DNA of 64,000 nucleotides from Streptomyces apocyni (GTDB taxonomy: Bacteria > Actinomycetota > Actinomycetes > Streptomycetales > Streptomycetaceae): the NCBI RefSeq assembly GCF_009739465.1, contig NZ_WHOM01000040.1, positions 124,001 through 188,000 of the forward strand. Reading direction: 5' to 3'. Positions 17,863-28,837 of this stretch are shown piece by piece. The notes below the pieces were generated by a model. It did no database searches, was not told the origin of the DNA, and worked only from the letters and a program-made list of their open reading frames with translations. The first letter of the stretch is position 1, and every line of letters begins with the position of its first letter. The position numbers and the translations under genes were made by a program.

Positions 17863-19365
17863 GTGTCGGGACAACAGACCATTCATGTGGACGGTAAGTG
17901 GCGTAACGCCGCTGACGGAGCCACGCGCGAGATCCTCGACCCCGCGGATGCCAAGCCGTTCGCCACGGTGGCCGAGGGCGGCGTGGAGGACGCGGACGCC
18001 GCGATCGACGCCGCCCGCCGCGCATTCGATCACGGAGAGTGGCCGAAGACGCCGGTCACTGAGCGCGCCGCGCTGCTGCGCCGCGTCGCGGACCTCCTGG
18101 TGCGCGACCGCGAGAAGATCGGCCTCCTGGAGAGCCGGGACGCGGGCAAGACCGTCGAGGAGGGCCGGGTCGACGTCGACTGCGTCGCCGACGCCTTCCG
18201 CTACTTCGCCGATCTCGTCATCGGTGAGGGCCCCGGCCGCGTGGTCGACGCGGGCTCCGACACGATCCACAGCGTCGTCGTGCACGAGCCGATCGGCGTC
18301 TGCGCGATGATCACCCCCTGGAACTACCCGCTCCTCCAGGCCAGCTGGAAGATCGCCCCGGCGCTCGCCGCGGGCAACACCTTCGTCATCAAGCCCAGCG
18401 AGGTCACCCCGCTGACCACCGTGGCCATGATGGACCTGCTGGTCGAGGCCGGGCTCCCGGACGGTGTCGGCAACCTCGTCACCGGCCCCGGTCACACCGT
18501 CGGCGCCCGCTTCTCGGAGCACCCCGACGTCGACCTCATCTCCTTCACCGGTGGTCTGATCAGCGGCACCAAGGTCGCGCAGGCCGCCGCCGTCAGCGTC
18601 AAGAAGGTCGCCCTGGAGCTCGGCGGCAAGAACCCCAACGTGGTGTTCGCCGACGCGCTGGAGACTGAAGAGGGCTTCGACACCGCCGTCGACCAGGCGC
18701 TCAACGCCGCCTTCATCCACAGCGGCCAGGTCTGCTCCGCCGGTGGCCGCCTCATCATCGAGGAGTCGGCGCGCGAGCGCTTCGTCGCCGAACTCGCCCG
18801 CCGCGCCGCCAAGATCAGGCTCGGCCGCGGCACCGAGGACGGCGTCGAGTGCGGCCCGCTCGTCTCACAGCAGCAGCTGGACAAGACCGAGGGCTTCGTC
18901 GCCTCCGCGCTGGAGGAAGGCGCCGTTCTGCGCTCGGGCGGCAAGCGCCCCGAGCCCAGCGACGTACGCCCCGAAGGCGGCTACTTCTACGAGCCGACCG
19001 TGCTCGACCAGTGCCACCGCGAGATGCGCGTCGTCCGCGAGGAGGTCTTCGGACCTGTCCTGTCCGTGGAGACCTTCCGTACCGAGGACGAGGCCGTGGC
19101 CCTGGCCAACGACACCGAGTACGGCCTCGCCGGCGGCGTCTGGACCGCGGACGCCGGACGCGCCCGCCGGATGGCCGCCCGGCTGCGCCACGGCACGGTC
19201 TGGATCAACGACTTCCACCCCTACCTGCCGCAGGCGGAGTGGGGCGGCTTCGGCAAGTCGGGCGTCGGCCGCGAGCTCGGTCCGGCCGGTCTCGCCGAGT
19301 ACCGCGAGAGCAAGCACATCTACCAGAACCTCGCGCCGGAGCCGGTGCGCTGGTTCGCCGGTTAG
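17863..19365 (+). CDS. betB: Aldehyde dehydrogenase, probable betaine-aldehyde dehydrogenase
   Basis: Oxidises betaine aldehyde to glycine betaine with NAD(P). The 500-residue protein has the usual ALDH length and motifs: ITPWNYPLLQASWKIAPALAAGN, FTGGLISGTKVAQAAA, ALELGGKNPNVVF with the general-base Glu, and SGQVCSAGGRLI with the catalytic Cys. The C-terminal part includes EEVFGPVLSVE and WINDFHPYLPQAEWGGFGKSG. Sequence alone cannot prove the substrate; the choline-dehydrogenase-like gene 120 bp downstream and the betaine importer behind it make betaine aldehyde by far the best choice. The GTG start has only a weak upstream GGAAG. Confidence 0.92.
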   Translation: MSGQQTIHVDGKWRNAADGATREILDPADAKPFATVAEGGVEDADAAIDAARRAFDHGEWPKTPVTERAALLRRVADLLVRDREKIGLLESRDAGKTVEEGRVDVDCVADAFRYFADLVIGEGPGRVVDAGSDTIHSVVVHEPIGVCAMITPWNYPLLQASWKIAPALAAGNTFVIKPSEVTPLTTVAMMDLLVEAGLPDGVGNLVTGPGHTVGARFSEHPDVDLISFTGGLISGTKVAQAAAVSVKKVALELGGKNPNVVFADALETEEGFDTAVDQALNAAFIHSGQVCSAGGRLIIEESARERFVAELARRAAKIRLGRGTEDGVECGPLVSQQQLDKTEGFVASALEEGAVLRSGGKRPEPSDVRPEGGYFYEPTVLDQCHREMRVVREEVFGPVLSVETFRTEDEAVALANDTEYGLAGGVWTADAGRARRMAARLRHGTVWINDFHPYLPQAEWGGFGKSGVGRELGPAGLAEYRESKHIYQNLAPEPVRWFAG

Positions 19366-19486
19366 CGCCTGACTCTCCCAGACCCTCACACGTTCCCGTA
19401 CGGGTCGTACGACGCGGTACGACCCGTACCACCCCCTGACACGCGCAGCACTTTGCGGCATCGCACGGAGTGGAGCAGCACAGAAC

Positions 19487-21034
19487 ATGCCTCAGTACGA
19501 GACCACCGAGATATACGACTACGTGGTCATCGGTGGCGGCACCGCCGGTTCGGTCATCGCCTCGCGCCTCACCGAGAACCCGGATGTCACCGTCGCGGTC
19601 ATCGAAGGCGGTCCCAGCGACATCGACCGCCCCGACGTCCTCACCCTGCGCCGCTGGCTCGGCCTGCTCGGCGGGGACCTGGACTACGACTACCCGACCG
19701 TCGAGCAGCCTCGCGGCAACTCGCACATCCGGCACAGCCGGGCCCGGGTCCTGGGCGGCTGCTCCTCGCACAACACGCTGATCTCGTTCAAGCCGCTGCC
19801 GTCCGACTGGGACGAGTGGGAGGCGAACGGCGCCGACGGCTGGAACGCCGCGGCCATGGACCCGTACTTCCCGAAGCTGCGCAACAACATCGTCGCCGTC
19901 GACGAGAAGGACCGCAACGCGATAGCCAGGGATTTCGTCGACGCCGCCCAGGCCGCGCTCGGCGTGCCGCGCGTCGAGGGCTTCAACAAGAAGCCCTTCG
20001 CCGACGGCGTCGGCTTCTTCGACCTCGCGTACCACCCCGAGAACAACAAGCGCTCCAGCGCCTCTGTCGCGTACCTCCACCCGCACATCGAGGCCGGTGA
20101 CCGCCCGAACCTGCACATCAAGCTGGAGACCTGGGCGTACCAGCTGGAGCTCGACGGCACCCACGCGCGGGGCGTGCACGTCCGCACCAAGGACGGCGCG
20201 GAGATCCTCGTCCAGGCCCACCGTGAAGTGCTGGTTTGCGCGGGCGCGGTGGACACCCCCCGCCTGCTGATGCACTCCGGCATCGGACCCCGCAAGGACC
20301 TTGAGGCGCTGGGCATCCCGGTCGTCGTGGACCTGCCGGGAGTCGGCGAGAACCTGCTCGACCACCCCGAGTCGGTCATCGTCTGGGAGACCGACGGGCC
20401 GATACCCGAGAACTCCGCGATGGACAGCGACGCCGGACTGTTCGTCCAGCGGGACCCCGAATTCCAGGGCCCCGACCTGATGTTCCACTTCTACCAGATC
20501 CCGTTCACCGACAACCCCGAGCGCCTGGGGTACGAACGCCCCGAACACGGCGTGTCGATGACGCCGAACATCCCCAAGCCCAAGAGCCGCGGCCGCCTCT
20601 ACCTCACGAGTGCGGACCCCGAGGTCAAGCCCGCCCTCGACTTCCGTTACTTCACGGACGAGGACGACTACGACGGCAACACCCTCGTCGACGGCATCAA
20701 GATCGCCCGCGAGATCGCCAAGACCGAACCGCTCGCCCACTGGCTGAAGCGCGAGGTCTGCCCGGGCCCCGAGATCACCACTGACGAAGAGATCAGTGCG
20801 TACGCGCGCAAGGTGGCGCACACCGTCTACCACCCCGCGGGCACCTGCAAGATGGGCGCGGCCGACGACGAACTCGCCGTGGTCGCCCCCGACCTGACCA
20901 TCCGCGGCCTCGACGGCATCCGTATCGCCGACGCCTCCGTCTTCCCGACCATGCCCGCCGTGAACCCCATGATCGGCGTGCTGATGGTCGGCGAGAAGTG
21001 CGCGGACCTGCTGACCGGAAGTGATAACCGATGA
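19487..21034 (+). CDS. betA: GMC-family oxidoreductase, probable choline dehydrogenase
   Basis: An FAD enzyme of the glucose-methanol-choline family, 515 residues. The N-terminal FAD motif is [29 protein letters not shown] is the flavin-contacting loop, [21 protein letters not shown] is the second GMC signature, and [15 protein letters not shown] holds the catalytic His. [20 protein letters not shown] ends the fold. In this operon it most likely oxidises choline to betaine aldehyde for the preceding dehydrogenase. Its stop overlaps the start of the importer ATPase as ATGA, which ties synthesis to uptake. Confidence 0.9.
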   Translation: MPQYETTEIYDYVVIGGGTAGSVIASRLTENPDVTVAVIEGGPSDIDRPDVLTLRRWLGLLGGDLDYDYPTVEQPRGNSHIRHSRARVLGGCSSHNTLISFKPLPSDWDEWEANGADGWNAAAMDPYFPKLRNNIVAVDEKDRNAIARDFVDAAQAALGVPRVEGFNKKPFADGVGFFDLAYHPENNKRSSASVAYLHPHIEAGDRPNLHIKLETWAYQLELDGTHARGVHVRTKDGAEILVQAHREVLVCAGAVDTPRLLMHSGIGPRKDLEALGIPVVVDLPGVGENLLDHPESVIVWETDGPIPENSAMDSDAGLFVQRDPEFQGPDLMFHFYQIPFTDNPERLGYERPEHGVSMTPNIPKPKSRGRLYLTSADPEVKPALDFRYFTDEDDYDGNTLVDGIKIAREIAKTEPLAHWLKREVCPGPEITTDEEISAYARKVAHTVYHPAGTCKMGAADDELAVVAPDLTIRGLDGIRIADASVFPTMPAVNPMIGVLMVGEKCADLLTGSDNR

Positions 21035-22158
21035 CCGCGATCCTCGACAAAGCCACCCCCGAGCCCATACCCGGGGGCGTGCCCGCTGACGCCGACACCG
21101 TCTTCACCGTCCGCAACCTGTGGAAGGTCTTCGGCCCCAAGGCCGACCGCATCCCCGGCGACGCCTCACTCACCGACCTGAGCACGGCCGAACTGCGCGA
21201 GCGCACCGGCTGTACCGCCGCCGTACGCGATGTCTCCTTCGACGTCCGCAAGGGCGAGGTCTTCGTCGTCATGGGCCTGTCCGGGTCGGGCAAGTCCACG
21301 CTGGTACGCACCCTGACCCGGCTGATCGAGCCGACCAGCGGCACGCTCTCCATGGATGGCGAGGACGTCCGCGCCATGGACAAGAAGCGACTCCTCGCGC
21401 TGCGGAGAAACCGTGTCTCCATGGTCTTCCAGCACTTTGGCCTGCTGCCGCACCGCACTGTTCTGGACAACATTGCCTACGGCCTGGAGATCCAGGGCAT
21501 GGCCAAGCAGGAACGCCGCGACCGCGCCGCCGCGATGGTGGCGAAGGTTGGCCTCGACGGTCTGGGCGAGCGCCGCCCCGACCAGCTCTCCGGCGGGCAG
21601 CAGCAACGCGTGGGTTTGGCCCGCGCACTCGTCGTCGACCCCGAAGTGCTGCTCTTCGACGAGCCGTTCAGCGCCCTCGACCCCCTGATCCGTCGCGATA
21701 TGCAGGAAGAGGTCATCCGCCTGCACCGCGACGAGGGCCGCACCATGGTCTTCATCACCCACGACCTCTCCGAGGCGCTCAAGCTGGGTGACCGCATCGC
21801 GCTGATGCGTGACGGCGAGATCGTGCAGCTGGGCACGCCCGAGGAGATCGTGGACAGCCCCGCCAACGACTACGTGCGGGACTTCGTCCGTGATGTGCCG
21901 CGCGAACAGGTCGTCACGGTGGCCAGGGCCATGCGCCCACCGCACGACGGCGAGGCCGACACCGGGGCGGCGCTGCCTCCCGACGCCACCGTCGCCCAGG
22001 GAATCGAGGCTGTCGCCCGTGGAGGCGCCCCGGCGCGGGTCGTGTCGGACGGGAAGCTGCTCGGCGTTGTCGATCACGAGCGGCTGCTCGCCGTGGTGGC
22101 GGGCATCGGGCTGCCCGCCACACCGGAACAGGCCGCGGAAGACGTGGTTCAGGCATGA
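21031..22158 (+). CDS. Glycine betaine/proline ABC importer, ATPase subunit
   Basis: A 375-residue OpuAA/ProV-type ATPase. After an N-terminal extension with the family phrase [13 protein letters not shown], the core shows Walker [15 protein letters not shown], the Q-loop [16 protein letters not shown], signature [15 protein letters not shown], Walker [14 protein letters not shown] and the switch His in FITHDLSEA. The last roughly 95 residues (about 280-375) look like a degenerate CBS region, the ionic-strength sensor of this transporter class. It overlaps both neighbours by 4 nt (21031-21034 and 22155-22158), so stoichiometric expression is expected. Confidence 0.96.
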   Translation: MTAILDKATPEPIPGGVPADADTVFTVRNLWKVFGPKADRIPGDASLTDLSTAELRERTGCTAAVRDVSFDVRKGEVFVVMGLSGSGKSTLVRTLTRLIEPTSGTLSMDGEDVRAMDKKRLLALRRNRVSMVFQHFGLLPHRTVLDNIAYGLEIQGMAKQERRDRAAAMVAKVGLDGLGERRPDQLSGGQQQRVGLARALVVDPEVLLFDEPFSALDPLIRRDMQEEVIRLHRDEGRTMVFITHDLSEALKLGDRIALMRDGEIVQLGTPEEIVDSPANDYVRDFVRDVPREQVVTVARAMRPPHDGEADTGAALPPDATVAQGIEAVARGGAPARVVSDGKLLGVVDHERLLAVVAGIGLPATPEQAAEDVVQA

Positions 22159-24137
22159 GTGCGACCACTGCTGAGAAGGCAGCCGCCAAGGGAGGGAGCG
22201 CCGACACGGGCAGCGGCGCGGAAGACGAGCGGCAGGGAACCACCCCCCGGGGACCGCTGCCGGTGACCTGGCTCGTGCTGCTCGGCCTCGCGCTGCTGCT
22301 GCCGACCAGCGCCCTGCTGTGGAGTGGCGGCTGGCCGGACAGCCTGGGCGTCGACGCCGTCACTCCGCTGGACTCGTTCGCCGACTGGGTCATCGAAAAC
22401 CGCCAGACCCACCCCCTGTTCCTCTACTTCCTGCTGCACATATCCAATGTCGCCACCGACTCGGTGGACGGCGTACACAACCTGCTCGAGTCACTCGGCT
22501 GGGCCGGTGTGCTGGGTATCGCGGCCGCCCTCGCCTGGTACGTCGCGGGTGCGGGCCGTAAGGGGCTGAAGACGGCGGGCATCGCCGTCGGAGCACTCGC
22601 CGCGATCGGCCTGGTCGACCTGTGGTCCCCGGCGATGGAGACCCTGGCGCTGATGGTGGTCGCCGTCACCGCGGCCGCTGTGCTGGGCACGCTGCTCGGG
22701 CTCGCCGCCGGGCTCTCCGATACGGCGCAGCGGCTTTTGCGGCCTGTCCTGGACACCATGCAGGTGCTGCCCTCCTTCGCGTACCTGCTGCCACTCGTCC
22801 TGATCTTTGGCACCGGCACCCCGTCCGCGCTGATCACCACGGTCATCTACGCCGTTCCGCCGATGGTGCGCCTCACCTCGCTGGGCCTGCGCGGCGGTGC
22901 CCCCGCGGTGCTTGAGGCCTCCCGTTCACTCGGGTCGACTCCGTGGCAGCGGCTGTGGACAGCTCGGCTGCCGCTGGCCCGCAAGGAGATGCTCCTCGGC
23001 CTCAACCAGACGATCATGATGGCGCTGTCCATGGTGGTCATCGCCGCCGTCGTCGGCGCGGGTGGCCTGGGCGAGAGCATCTACTCGGCCTTGAAGAGCC
23101 GGGACTTCGGGCAGGGACTCGTCGCGGGCCTGGCCATCGTGCTGATCGCCGTCTGGCTGGACCGAACGACCGCGGCGGCGGGTGAGCGATCCGGAGCAGC
23201 CACCGGTCGGTGGGCCGCCGGTATCGCCGCCATGGTGGGAGCCGTAGCGCTGGCTCTCGGCCAGATCCTCTCCCGGAGTTGGCCCGAGAGCTGGACCGTG
23301 GATGTCACGGCACCGCTCAACAGCGCCATGGAATGGGTAGTCAACAACTTCTACCAGGATGTTCCGGTGCTCGGCGGCACGTCCGCCTGGGCAGGGAACC
23401 TGACGACCTGGGTGCTGGCTCCGCTGAACGACGGTCTGCAGGCCCTGCCCTGGTGGTCGGTCATGCTTCTCGCGGCCTCCCTGGCCTGGCTGGTCGGCAC
23501 GTGGCGCGGTGCGGTGACCGCCGTACTGGCGCTGGCGTGCATCGGGATGCTGGGCATCTGGGGCCCGTCGATGTACACCTTGTCCCAGGTCCTCGTCGCT
23601 GTCGCGATCGCACTGCTGCTCGGCTTCGCGCTGGGCATCCTGGCCGCCCGAGTGGGCTGGGCCGAGAAGCTGCTGCGTCCGGTCTTCGACACCATGCAGA
23701 CGCTGCCGCAGTTCATCTACCTCATCCCCGTGGTGCAGCTCTTCAACGCGGGTCGCGTGGCGGCGGTGACCGCGGCGGCCGTCTACGCCCTGCCCGCCGT
23801 GGTCCGGATCACCACCCAGGGCCTGAAGAACGTCGCCCCGGCCACGCTGGAGGCCTCCCGCTCGCTCGGCGCCACCACCTGGCAGCAGATCCGCCAGGTC
23901 CAGTGGCCGCTGGCCAGGCCCGCGCTGCTGGTCGCTGTCAACCAGGGCGTGGTCCTGGTCCTCGCGGTGGTCGTCATCGGCGGCCTGGTGGGCGGTGGCG
24001 GCCTCGGCTTCGACGTCGTCAAGGGCCTCACAGCCAGCGAGCTCGGCACGGGTCTGACCGCTGGCGTGGGCATCGTCTGCCTCGGCCTGATGCTCGACAA
24101 GCTGACGCAGCCGTCCGCTGCGCGCAAACCCCAGTGA
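22155..24137 (+). CDS. Glycine betaine ABC importer, fused double permease
   Basis: A 660-residue protein made of two complete permease units in tandem, each with its own EAA loop: [20 protein letters not shown] near residue 255, and [20 protein letters not shown] near residue 570. Both halves also repeat an N-terminal region with a conserved Trp-rich extracytoplasmic segment. Usual ProW proteins have a single unit of about 300 residues and act as homodimers; here the dimer is encoded as one chain, an arrangement found in Streptomyces and relatives. It forms the membrane channel for the ATPase encoded by the overlapping upstream gene. Confidence 0.95.
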   Translation: MSATTAEKAAAKGGSADTGSGAEDERQGTTPRGPLPVTWLVLLGLALLLPTSALLWSGGWPDSLGVDAVTPLDSFADWVIENRQTHPLFLYFLLHISNVATDSVDGVHNLLESLGWAGVLGIAAALAWYVAGAGRKGLKTAGIAVGALAAIGLVDLWSPAMETLALMVVAVTAAAVLGTLLGLAAGLSDTAQRLLRPVLDTMQVLPSFAYLLPLVLIFGTGTPSALITTVIYAVPPMVRLTSLGLRGGAPAVLEASRSLGSTPWQRLWTARLPLARKEMLLGLNQTIMMALSMVVIAAVVGAGGLGESIYSALKSRDFGQGLVAGLAIVLIAVWLDRTTAAAGERSGAATGRWAAGIAAMVGAVALALGQILSRSWPESWTVDVTAPLNSAMEWVVNNFYQDVPVLGGTSAWAGNLTTWVLAPLNDGLQALPWWSVMLLAASLAWLVGTWRGAVTAVLALACIGMLGIWGPSMYTLSQVLVAVAIALLLGFALGILAARVGWAEKLLRPVFDTMQTLPQFIYLIPVVQLFNAGRVAAVTAAAVYALPAVVRITTQGLKNVAPATLEASRSLGATTWQQIRQVQWPLARPALLVAVNQGVVLVLAVVVIGGLVGGGGLGFDVVKGLTASELGTGLTAGVGIVCLGLMLDKLTQPSAARKPQ

Positions 24138-24187
24138 GCGTCCCCGCTCACCAGCTGTTCCCCCCCATTTAAGGAAGTCAGTACGTC

Positions 24188-25144
24188 ATGAACAAGAACC
24201 ACACCGCCCGTCTCCGTAGAACCGGCATCGCCGCCACCGGCGCACTGGCCCTGCTCGCCCTGAGCGCCTGCAGTGCCGCCGACACCGGCTCCGACGACAA
24301 GACCGTCAGCCTGCACACGCCCACCTGGGTCGGTGCGGAGGTGAACACCGCTGTCGCCAAGTACCTGCTGGAGAACGAGCTCGACTACAAGGTCGAGACC
24401 AAGCAGATGGATGAGACTCCGGCCTGGGACGATATGAGTCAGGGCAAGATCGACGCCATCCTTGAGGACTGGGGCCACCCCAAGGAGGTCAAGCGGTACG
24501 TCGAGGGCAACAAGACCATCGTCTCCGCCGGTGAGCTTGGCGTGACGGGTCACATCGGCTGGTTCGTGCCGAAGTACGTCGCCGACAAGAACCCGGACAT
24601 CACCGACTACAAGAACCTCAACAAGTACGCCGATCTCTTCAAGACACCGGAGAGCGGCGACAAGGGCCAGTTCATCAAGGGCGACCCGTCGTACGTCTCG
24701 CACGACAACGCGCTGATCAAGAACCTCGATCTGAACTACAAGCCGATCGAGGCCGGAGCCGAGGCCACCCACCTGGCGCAGCTTGAGCAGCTCTACAAGA
24801 ACAAGAAGCCCTTCCTCACCTACTGGTGGACCCCGCAGTGGATGAACGCGACCATGGACCTGGTCGAGGTCAAGCTTCCTGAGTACAAGGAAGGCTGTGA
24901 CAAGGACGCCAAGAAGATCGAGTGCGCCTACCCTGACGTTCCCCTGCAGAAGTGGATGAACGCGGACTTCGCCAAGGAAGGCGGCGACGCCGCCGAGTTC
25001 CTGAAGAACTTCAACTGGTCGACGGACGACCAGAACCTGGTGGCCAAGTACGTGGCCAAGGACAAGATGACCCCGGAGAAGGCTGCCGAGAAGTGGGTCA
25101 AGGAGAACAAGTCCACCTGGGAGCAGTGGATCCCGAAGAAGTGA
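24188..25144 (+). CDS. Glycine betaine-binding lipoprotein
   Basis: A 318-residue OpuAC-type solute-binding protein. The signal peptide carries twin Arg-containing charges and ends in a lipobox LSAC (residues 25-28), so Cys28 should be lipidated and the mature protein tethered outside the membrane. Trp-rich patches (TPTWVGAEVN, DWGHPKEV, HIGWFVP, LTYWWTPQWM) fit the aromatic cage that binds trimethylammonium groups. It lies 50 bp behind the permease and before a strong terminator, completing the synthesis and import operon. The composition is Lys-richer than its neighbours, normal for secreted binding proteins. Confidence 0.95.
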   Translation: MNKNHTARLRRTGIAATGALALLALSACSAADTGSDDKTVSLHTPTWVGAEVNTAVAKYLLENELDYKVETKQMDETPAWDDMSQGKIDAILEDWGHPKEVKRYVEGNKTIVSAGELGVTGHIGWFVPKYVADKNPDITDYKNLNKYADLFKTPESGDKGQFIKGDPSYVSHDNALIKNLDLNYKPIEAGAEATHLAQLEQLYKNKKPFLTYWWTPQWMNATMDLVEVKLPEYKEGCDKDAKKIECAYPDVPLQKWMNADFAKEGGDAAEFLKNFNWSTDDQNLVAKYVAKDKMTPEKAAEKWVKENKSTWEQWIPKK

Positions 25145-25163
25145 CGCGGTAGCACAGTGACCG

Positions 25164-25197
25164 GTGCCGGGTGCCCCCGTGGTGGGGCGCCCGGCAC
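25164..25197 (+). terminator. Terminator of the betaine operon
   Basis: GTGCCGGGTGCCCC (25164-25177) and GGGGCGCCCGGCAC (25184-25197) pair over 14 bp with one G-U and a 6-nt loop, 20 bp after the last gene. It also faces the convergent 2H-phosphoesterase gene. Confidence 0.88.
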
Positions 25198-25204
25198 GGC
25201 TGTG

Positions 25205-25819
25205 TCAGTGGGCGGGGAGCGTACCCCGAGGCGCTGACGGGGCCTCGGCCTCTGGGGCGTCGGCTTGCGCGGGGACCGTCGGGGAGCCGAAGCCGAACTC
25301 GCGGAGCATGCGCCAGACGCCGTCGGGCCCCTGCTCGTACAGGGCGAACCCGGTGCAGGACCAGTCGGCGGCGTACTCGCTGAGCTCGTCGTACGCCCGG
25401 TCCATCGCCTCGTCGGCGATGCCGTGCGCCACCGTGACATGCGGGTGGTACGGGAACTGCAGCTCCCGGGCGACCGGGCCCGACGCGTCCCTGACCTGCT
25501 TCTGTAGCCAGGTGCAGGCCGCGGCGCCCTCGGCGACCTGGACGAAGACGACCGGCGACAGCGGCCGGAAGGTGCCGGTGCCGTACAGCCGCATCGGGAA
25601 GGGGCGGGACGCGCCCGCCACCTCCGCGAGATGCGCCTCGATGGCGGGCACCGACGTGGCCGCTACCTCGGTCGGGGGGAGCAGGGTGACGTGGGTGGGG
25701 ATGCCGTATGCCGCGGGGTCGCCGAAGCCCGCTCGCCGCTCCTGGAGCAGGCTGCCATAGGGCTCCGGGACCGCGATCGAAACGCCGAGCGTTACGGTCC
25801 CCACGTCGTTCTCCTCCAT
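25205..25819 (-). CDS. 2'-5' RNA ligase / 2H phosphoesterase family protein
   Basis: A 204-residue protein with the two H-x-T/S-x motifs of the 2H phosphoesterase superfamily: THVTLLPP (near residue 43) and HPHVTVAHG (near 127). Members act on 2'-5' bonds or cyclic phosphates in RNA or nucleotides; the substrate here cannot be told from sequence. The C-terminus ends in an Ala/Pro/Glu-rich tail of about 20 residues. It starts 55 bp after trpS and is probably co-transcribed with it, placing an RNA-end enzyme next to a tRNA synthetase. An inner GTG a few codons in is an alternative start. Confidence 0.82.
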   Translation of the reverse strand: MEENDVGTVTLGVSIAVPEPYGSLLQERRAGFGDPAAYGIPTHVTLLPPTEVAATSVPAIEAHLAEVAGASRPFPMRLYGTGTFRPLSPVVFVQVAEGAAACTWLQKQVRDASGPVARELQFPYHPHVTVAHGIADEAMDRAYDELSEYAADWSCTGFALYEQGPDGVWRMLREFGFGSPTVPAQADAPEAEAPSAPRGTLPAH

Positions 25820-25874
25820 GTGCGGTCGTCGCGTGCTGGTGGTGGTGGCGGTGCTGGTGCTGGTGTTGGTCCGG

Positions 25875-26900
<1,026 letters not shown>

Positions 26901-27018
26901 TCAGGTGCCGTGGCCGGTTCGGGCTCAGGTGGCCGGTGCCGGGCCGCCGACGAGCGGCGGAGCGTGGGGAATGAGACGGGGAACACATGGGGGAGCGCGC
27001 GGGGGCGCGCGGGGAGCA

Positions 27019-27074
27019 CGGACGGGCGGCGGGCGGACGGGCGGACGGGCAGACGGGCTGACGGGCAGACGGGC
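27019..27074. repeat. GACGGGC short tandem repeat
   Basis: Six to seven copies of an 8-bp unit (GGACGGGC, AGACGGGC, TGACGGGC and variants) lie between glyA and trpS. The repeat runs into the left arm of the glyA hairpin and may have grown from it by slippage. Confidence 0.8.
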
Positions 27075-27110
27075 GGGCGGGGCGCTGGTACTGGTGCGCC
27101 TCCGCCCGTC
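27068..27110 (-). terminator. Hairpin after glyA
   Basis: GACGGGCGG (27068-27076) pairs with CCGCCCGTC (27102-27110), and inside it GGCGC (27081-27085) pairs with GCGCC (27096-27100). It begins 26 bp past the glyA stop on the minus strand. Confidence 0.65.
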
Positions 27111-27135
27111 CGCCGCTGCCGCCGCTGCTGTCCGC

Positions 27136-28584
27136 TCAGCTCAGGTCGATGCCCGGGTAGAGCGGGAAGTCCGTGAGCAGGTCGGTGGCTCGCTGGGAGA
27201 TCTCGTCCGCGGTCTTCGGGTCCAGCACGTACTGCGCCTTGGAGGGCGCGCCCTTGCTGGTGGTGCCGGGCTTGGCGACGGTGAGCGCGGTGTCGATCAG
27301 CGCGGCGATCTCGTCCATCTCCCGCGCCCCGAGCCCGCGCGTGGTCAGCGCGGGGGTGCCGATGCGGATGCCGGAGGTGTACCAGGCGCCGTTGGGGTCG
27401 GCCGGGATGGCGTTGCGGTTGGTGACCACGCCCGAGTCGAGGAGGGCGGATTCGGCCTGGCGGCCGGTGAGGCCGTAGGAGGAGGCGACGTCGATCAGGT
27501 TGAGGTGGTTGTCGGTGCCGCCGGTGACGAGGGTCGCGCCCCGGCGCATCAGGCCGTCGGCCAGCGCGCGGGAGTTGTCGACGACCCGCTGGGCGTAGCC
27601 CTGGAAGGAGGGCTGACGGGCCTCGGCGAGCGCCACGGCCTTGGCCGCCATCACATGCGGCAGCGGACCCCCGAGCACCATCGGGCAGCCACGGTCGACC
27701 TGGTCGGCCAGCGTGGAGTCACACAGGACCATGCCGCCGCGCGGGCCGCGCAGGGACTTGTGGGTGGTGGTGGTCACGATCTGCGCGTGCGGTACGGGGT
27801 CGAAGTCGCCGGTCAGGACCTTGCCCGCGACCAGGCCAGCGAAGTGGGCCATGTCCACCATCAGGGTCGCGCCCACCTCGTCGGCGATCTCCCGCATGAT
27901 CCGGAAGTTCACCAGCCGGGGGTAGGCCGAGTAACCCGCCACGATGATCATGGGCCGGAACTCGCGGGCGGTCTTGCGCAGGGCCTCGTAGTCCAGCAGG
28001 CCGGAGGCCGGGTCGGTGCCGTAGCTGCGCTGGTCGAACATCTTGCCTGAGATGTTGGGGCGGAAGCCGTGGGTGAGGTGGCCGCCCGCGTCCAGGGACA
28101 TGCCGAGCATGCGCTGGTTGCCGAGCTCGCCGCGGAGTTCGGCCCAGTCCTGCTCGGAGAGGTCGTTGACCTGGCGGGCGCCCGCGCGCTCCAGGGCGGG
28201 GGCCTCGACGCGCTGGGCGAGTACGGCCCAGAAGGCGACGAGGTTGGCGTCGATGCCGGAGTGCGGCTGGGCGTAGGCGTGCTGGGCGCCGAAGAGTTCG
28301 CGGGCGTGTTCGGCGGCGAGGGCCTCGACGGTGTCGACGTTGCGGCAGCCCGCATAAAAGCGGCGGCCGACGGTGCCCTCGGCGTACTTGTCGCTCAGCC
28401 AGTTGCCCATGGTGAGCAGCGTGGCGGGGGACGCGTAGTTCTCGCTGGCGATCAGCTTGAGCATCTCGCGCTGGTCGGCGAGCTCCTGGCTGATGGCGTC
28501 GGCGACGCGCGGCTCGACCCCGCGGATCACTTCGAGGGCGTTACGGAAGGCGGGGGACGCGGCGGGATGGGTGGGCTCTGGCAT
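27136..28584 (-). CDS. glyA: Serine hydroxymethyltransferase
   Basis: A PLP enzyme converting serine and THF to glycine and 5,10-methylene-THF, the main entry of one-carbon units. It has 482 residues, longer than the usual 420 or so because of insertions (for example around [18 protein letters not shown] and [20 protein letters not shown]), a form known in Streptomyces. The PLP Lys lies in [19 protein letters not shown], with [13 protein letters not shown] and [12 protein letters not shown] also clear. The ATG at 28584 has GGAGG 10 nt upstream. Its leader carries a ZTP riboswitch, so expression should rise when ZMP/ZTP accumulates for lack of 10-formyl-THF. Confidence 0.96.
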   Translation of the reverse strand: MPEPTHPAASPAFRNALEVIRGVEPRVADAISQELADQREMLKLIASENYASPATLLTMGNWLSDKYAEGTVGRRFYAGCRNVDTVEALAAEHARELFGAQHAYAQPHSGIDANLVAFWAVLAQRVEAPALERAGARQVNDLSEQDWAELRGELGNQRMLGMSLDAGGHLTHGFRPNISGKMFDQRSYGTDPASGLLDYEALRKTAREFRPMIIVAGYSAYPRLVNFRIMREIADEVGATLMVDMAHFAGLVAGKVLTGDFDPVPHAQIVTTTTHKSLRGPRGGMVLCDSTLADQVDRGCPMVLGGPLPHVMAAKAVALAEARQPSFQGYAQRVVDNSRALADGLMRRGATLVTGGTDNHLNLIDVASSYGLTGRQAESALLDSGVVTNRNAIPADPNGAWYTSGIRIGTPALTTRGLGAREMDEIAALIDTALTVAKPGTTSKGAPSKAQYVLDPKTADEISQRATDLLTDFPLYPGIDLS

Positions 28585-28617
28585 GACGGACGGACCTCCG
28601 GACGTGACGTTCGTACA

Positions 28618-28705
28618 CGGGTCGGCCCAGGCGCGCGGCACACAGTTCAAGGACCGCTCCCCGATGGTCCATCCCATCCCAGCACGCCAGTCACGATCCT
28701 GGGGG
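28618..28705 (-). promoter_or_regulatory. ZTP (pfl) riboswitch in the glyA leader
   Basis: Read on the minus strand, the leader contains the conserved ZTP/pfl elements in order: GTGACTGGCG (near 28694-28685), a hairpin GATGG-GATGGA-CCATC, then GGGGAGCG (28662-28655), a variable stretch, and finally CGCGCCTGGGC (ending near 28624). The spacing fits the family consensus, and the conserved GGGGAGCG and CCTGGGC segments form the pseudoknot and binding core. The aptamer ends about 30 nt before the glyA ribosome-binding site, so control is probably at translation initiation or by folding of the short spacer. glyA is one of the established targets of this riboswitch class. Ligands are ZMP and ZTP. 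Confidence 0.9.
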
Positions 28706-28837
28706 CAGACTACCCGGCGACGCCGGGCGAGGTTTCTTCGTCCAGCATGCGAGCGACGATAGAAAGTGGGCACCACCCCCGCCCCACACCGCGGAACCAC
28801 CTGCCCCACATCACATCGCAGAACGAACGGAGATCCC

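Noticed and set aside
27019..27074. Possible CRISPR array
   Set aside because: Units are 8 bp with no spacers; it is a slippage-type tandem repeat. The same holds for 61553-61610. No cas genes are present.
28618..28705. Glycine riboswitch before glyA
   Set aside because: The tandem glycine aptamer motifs are absent, and the conserved blocks match the ZTP class.
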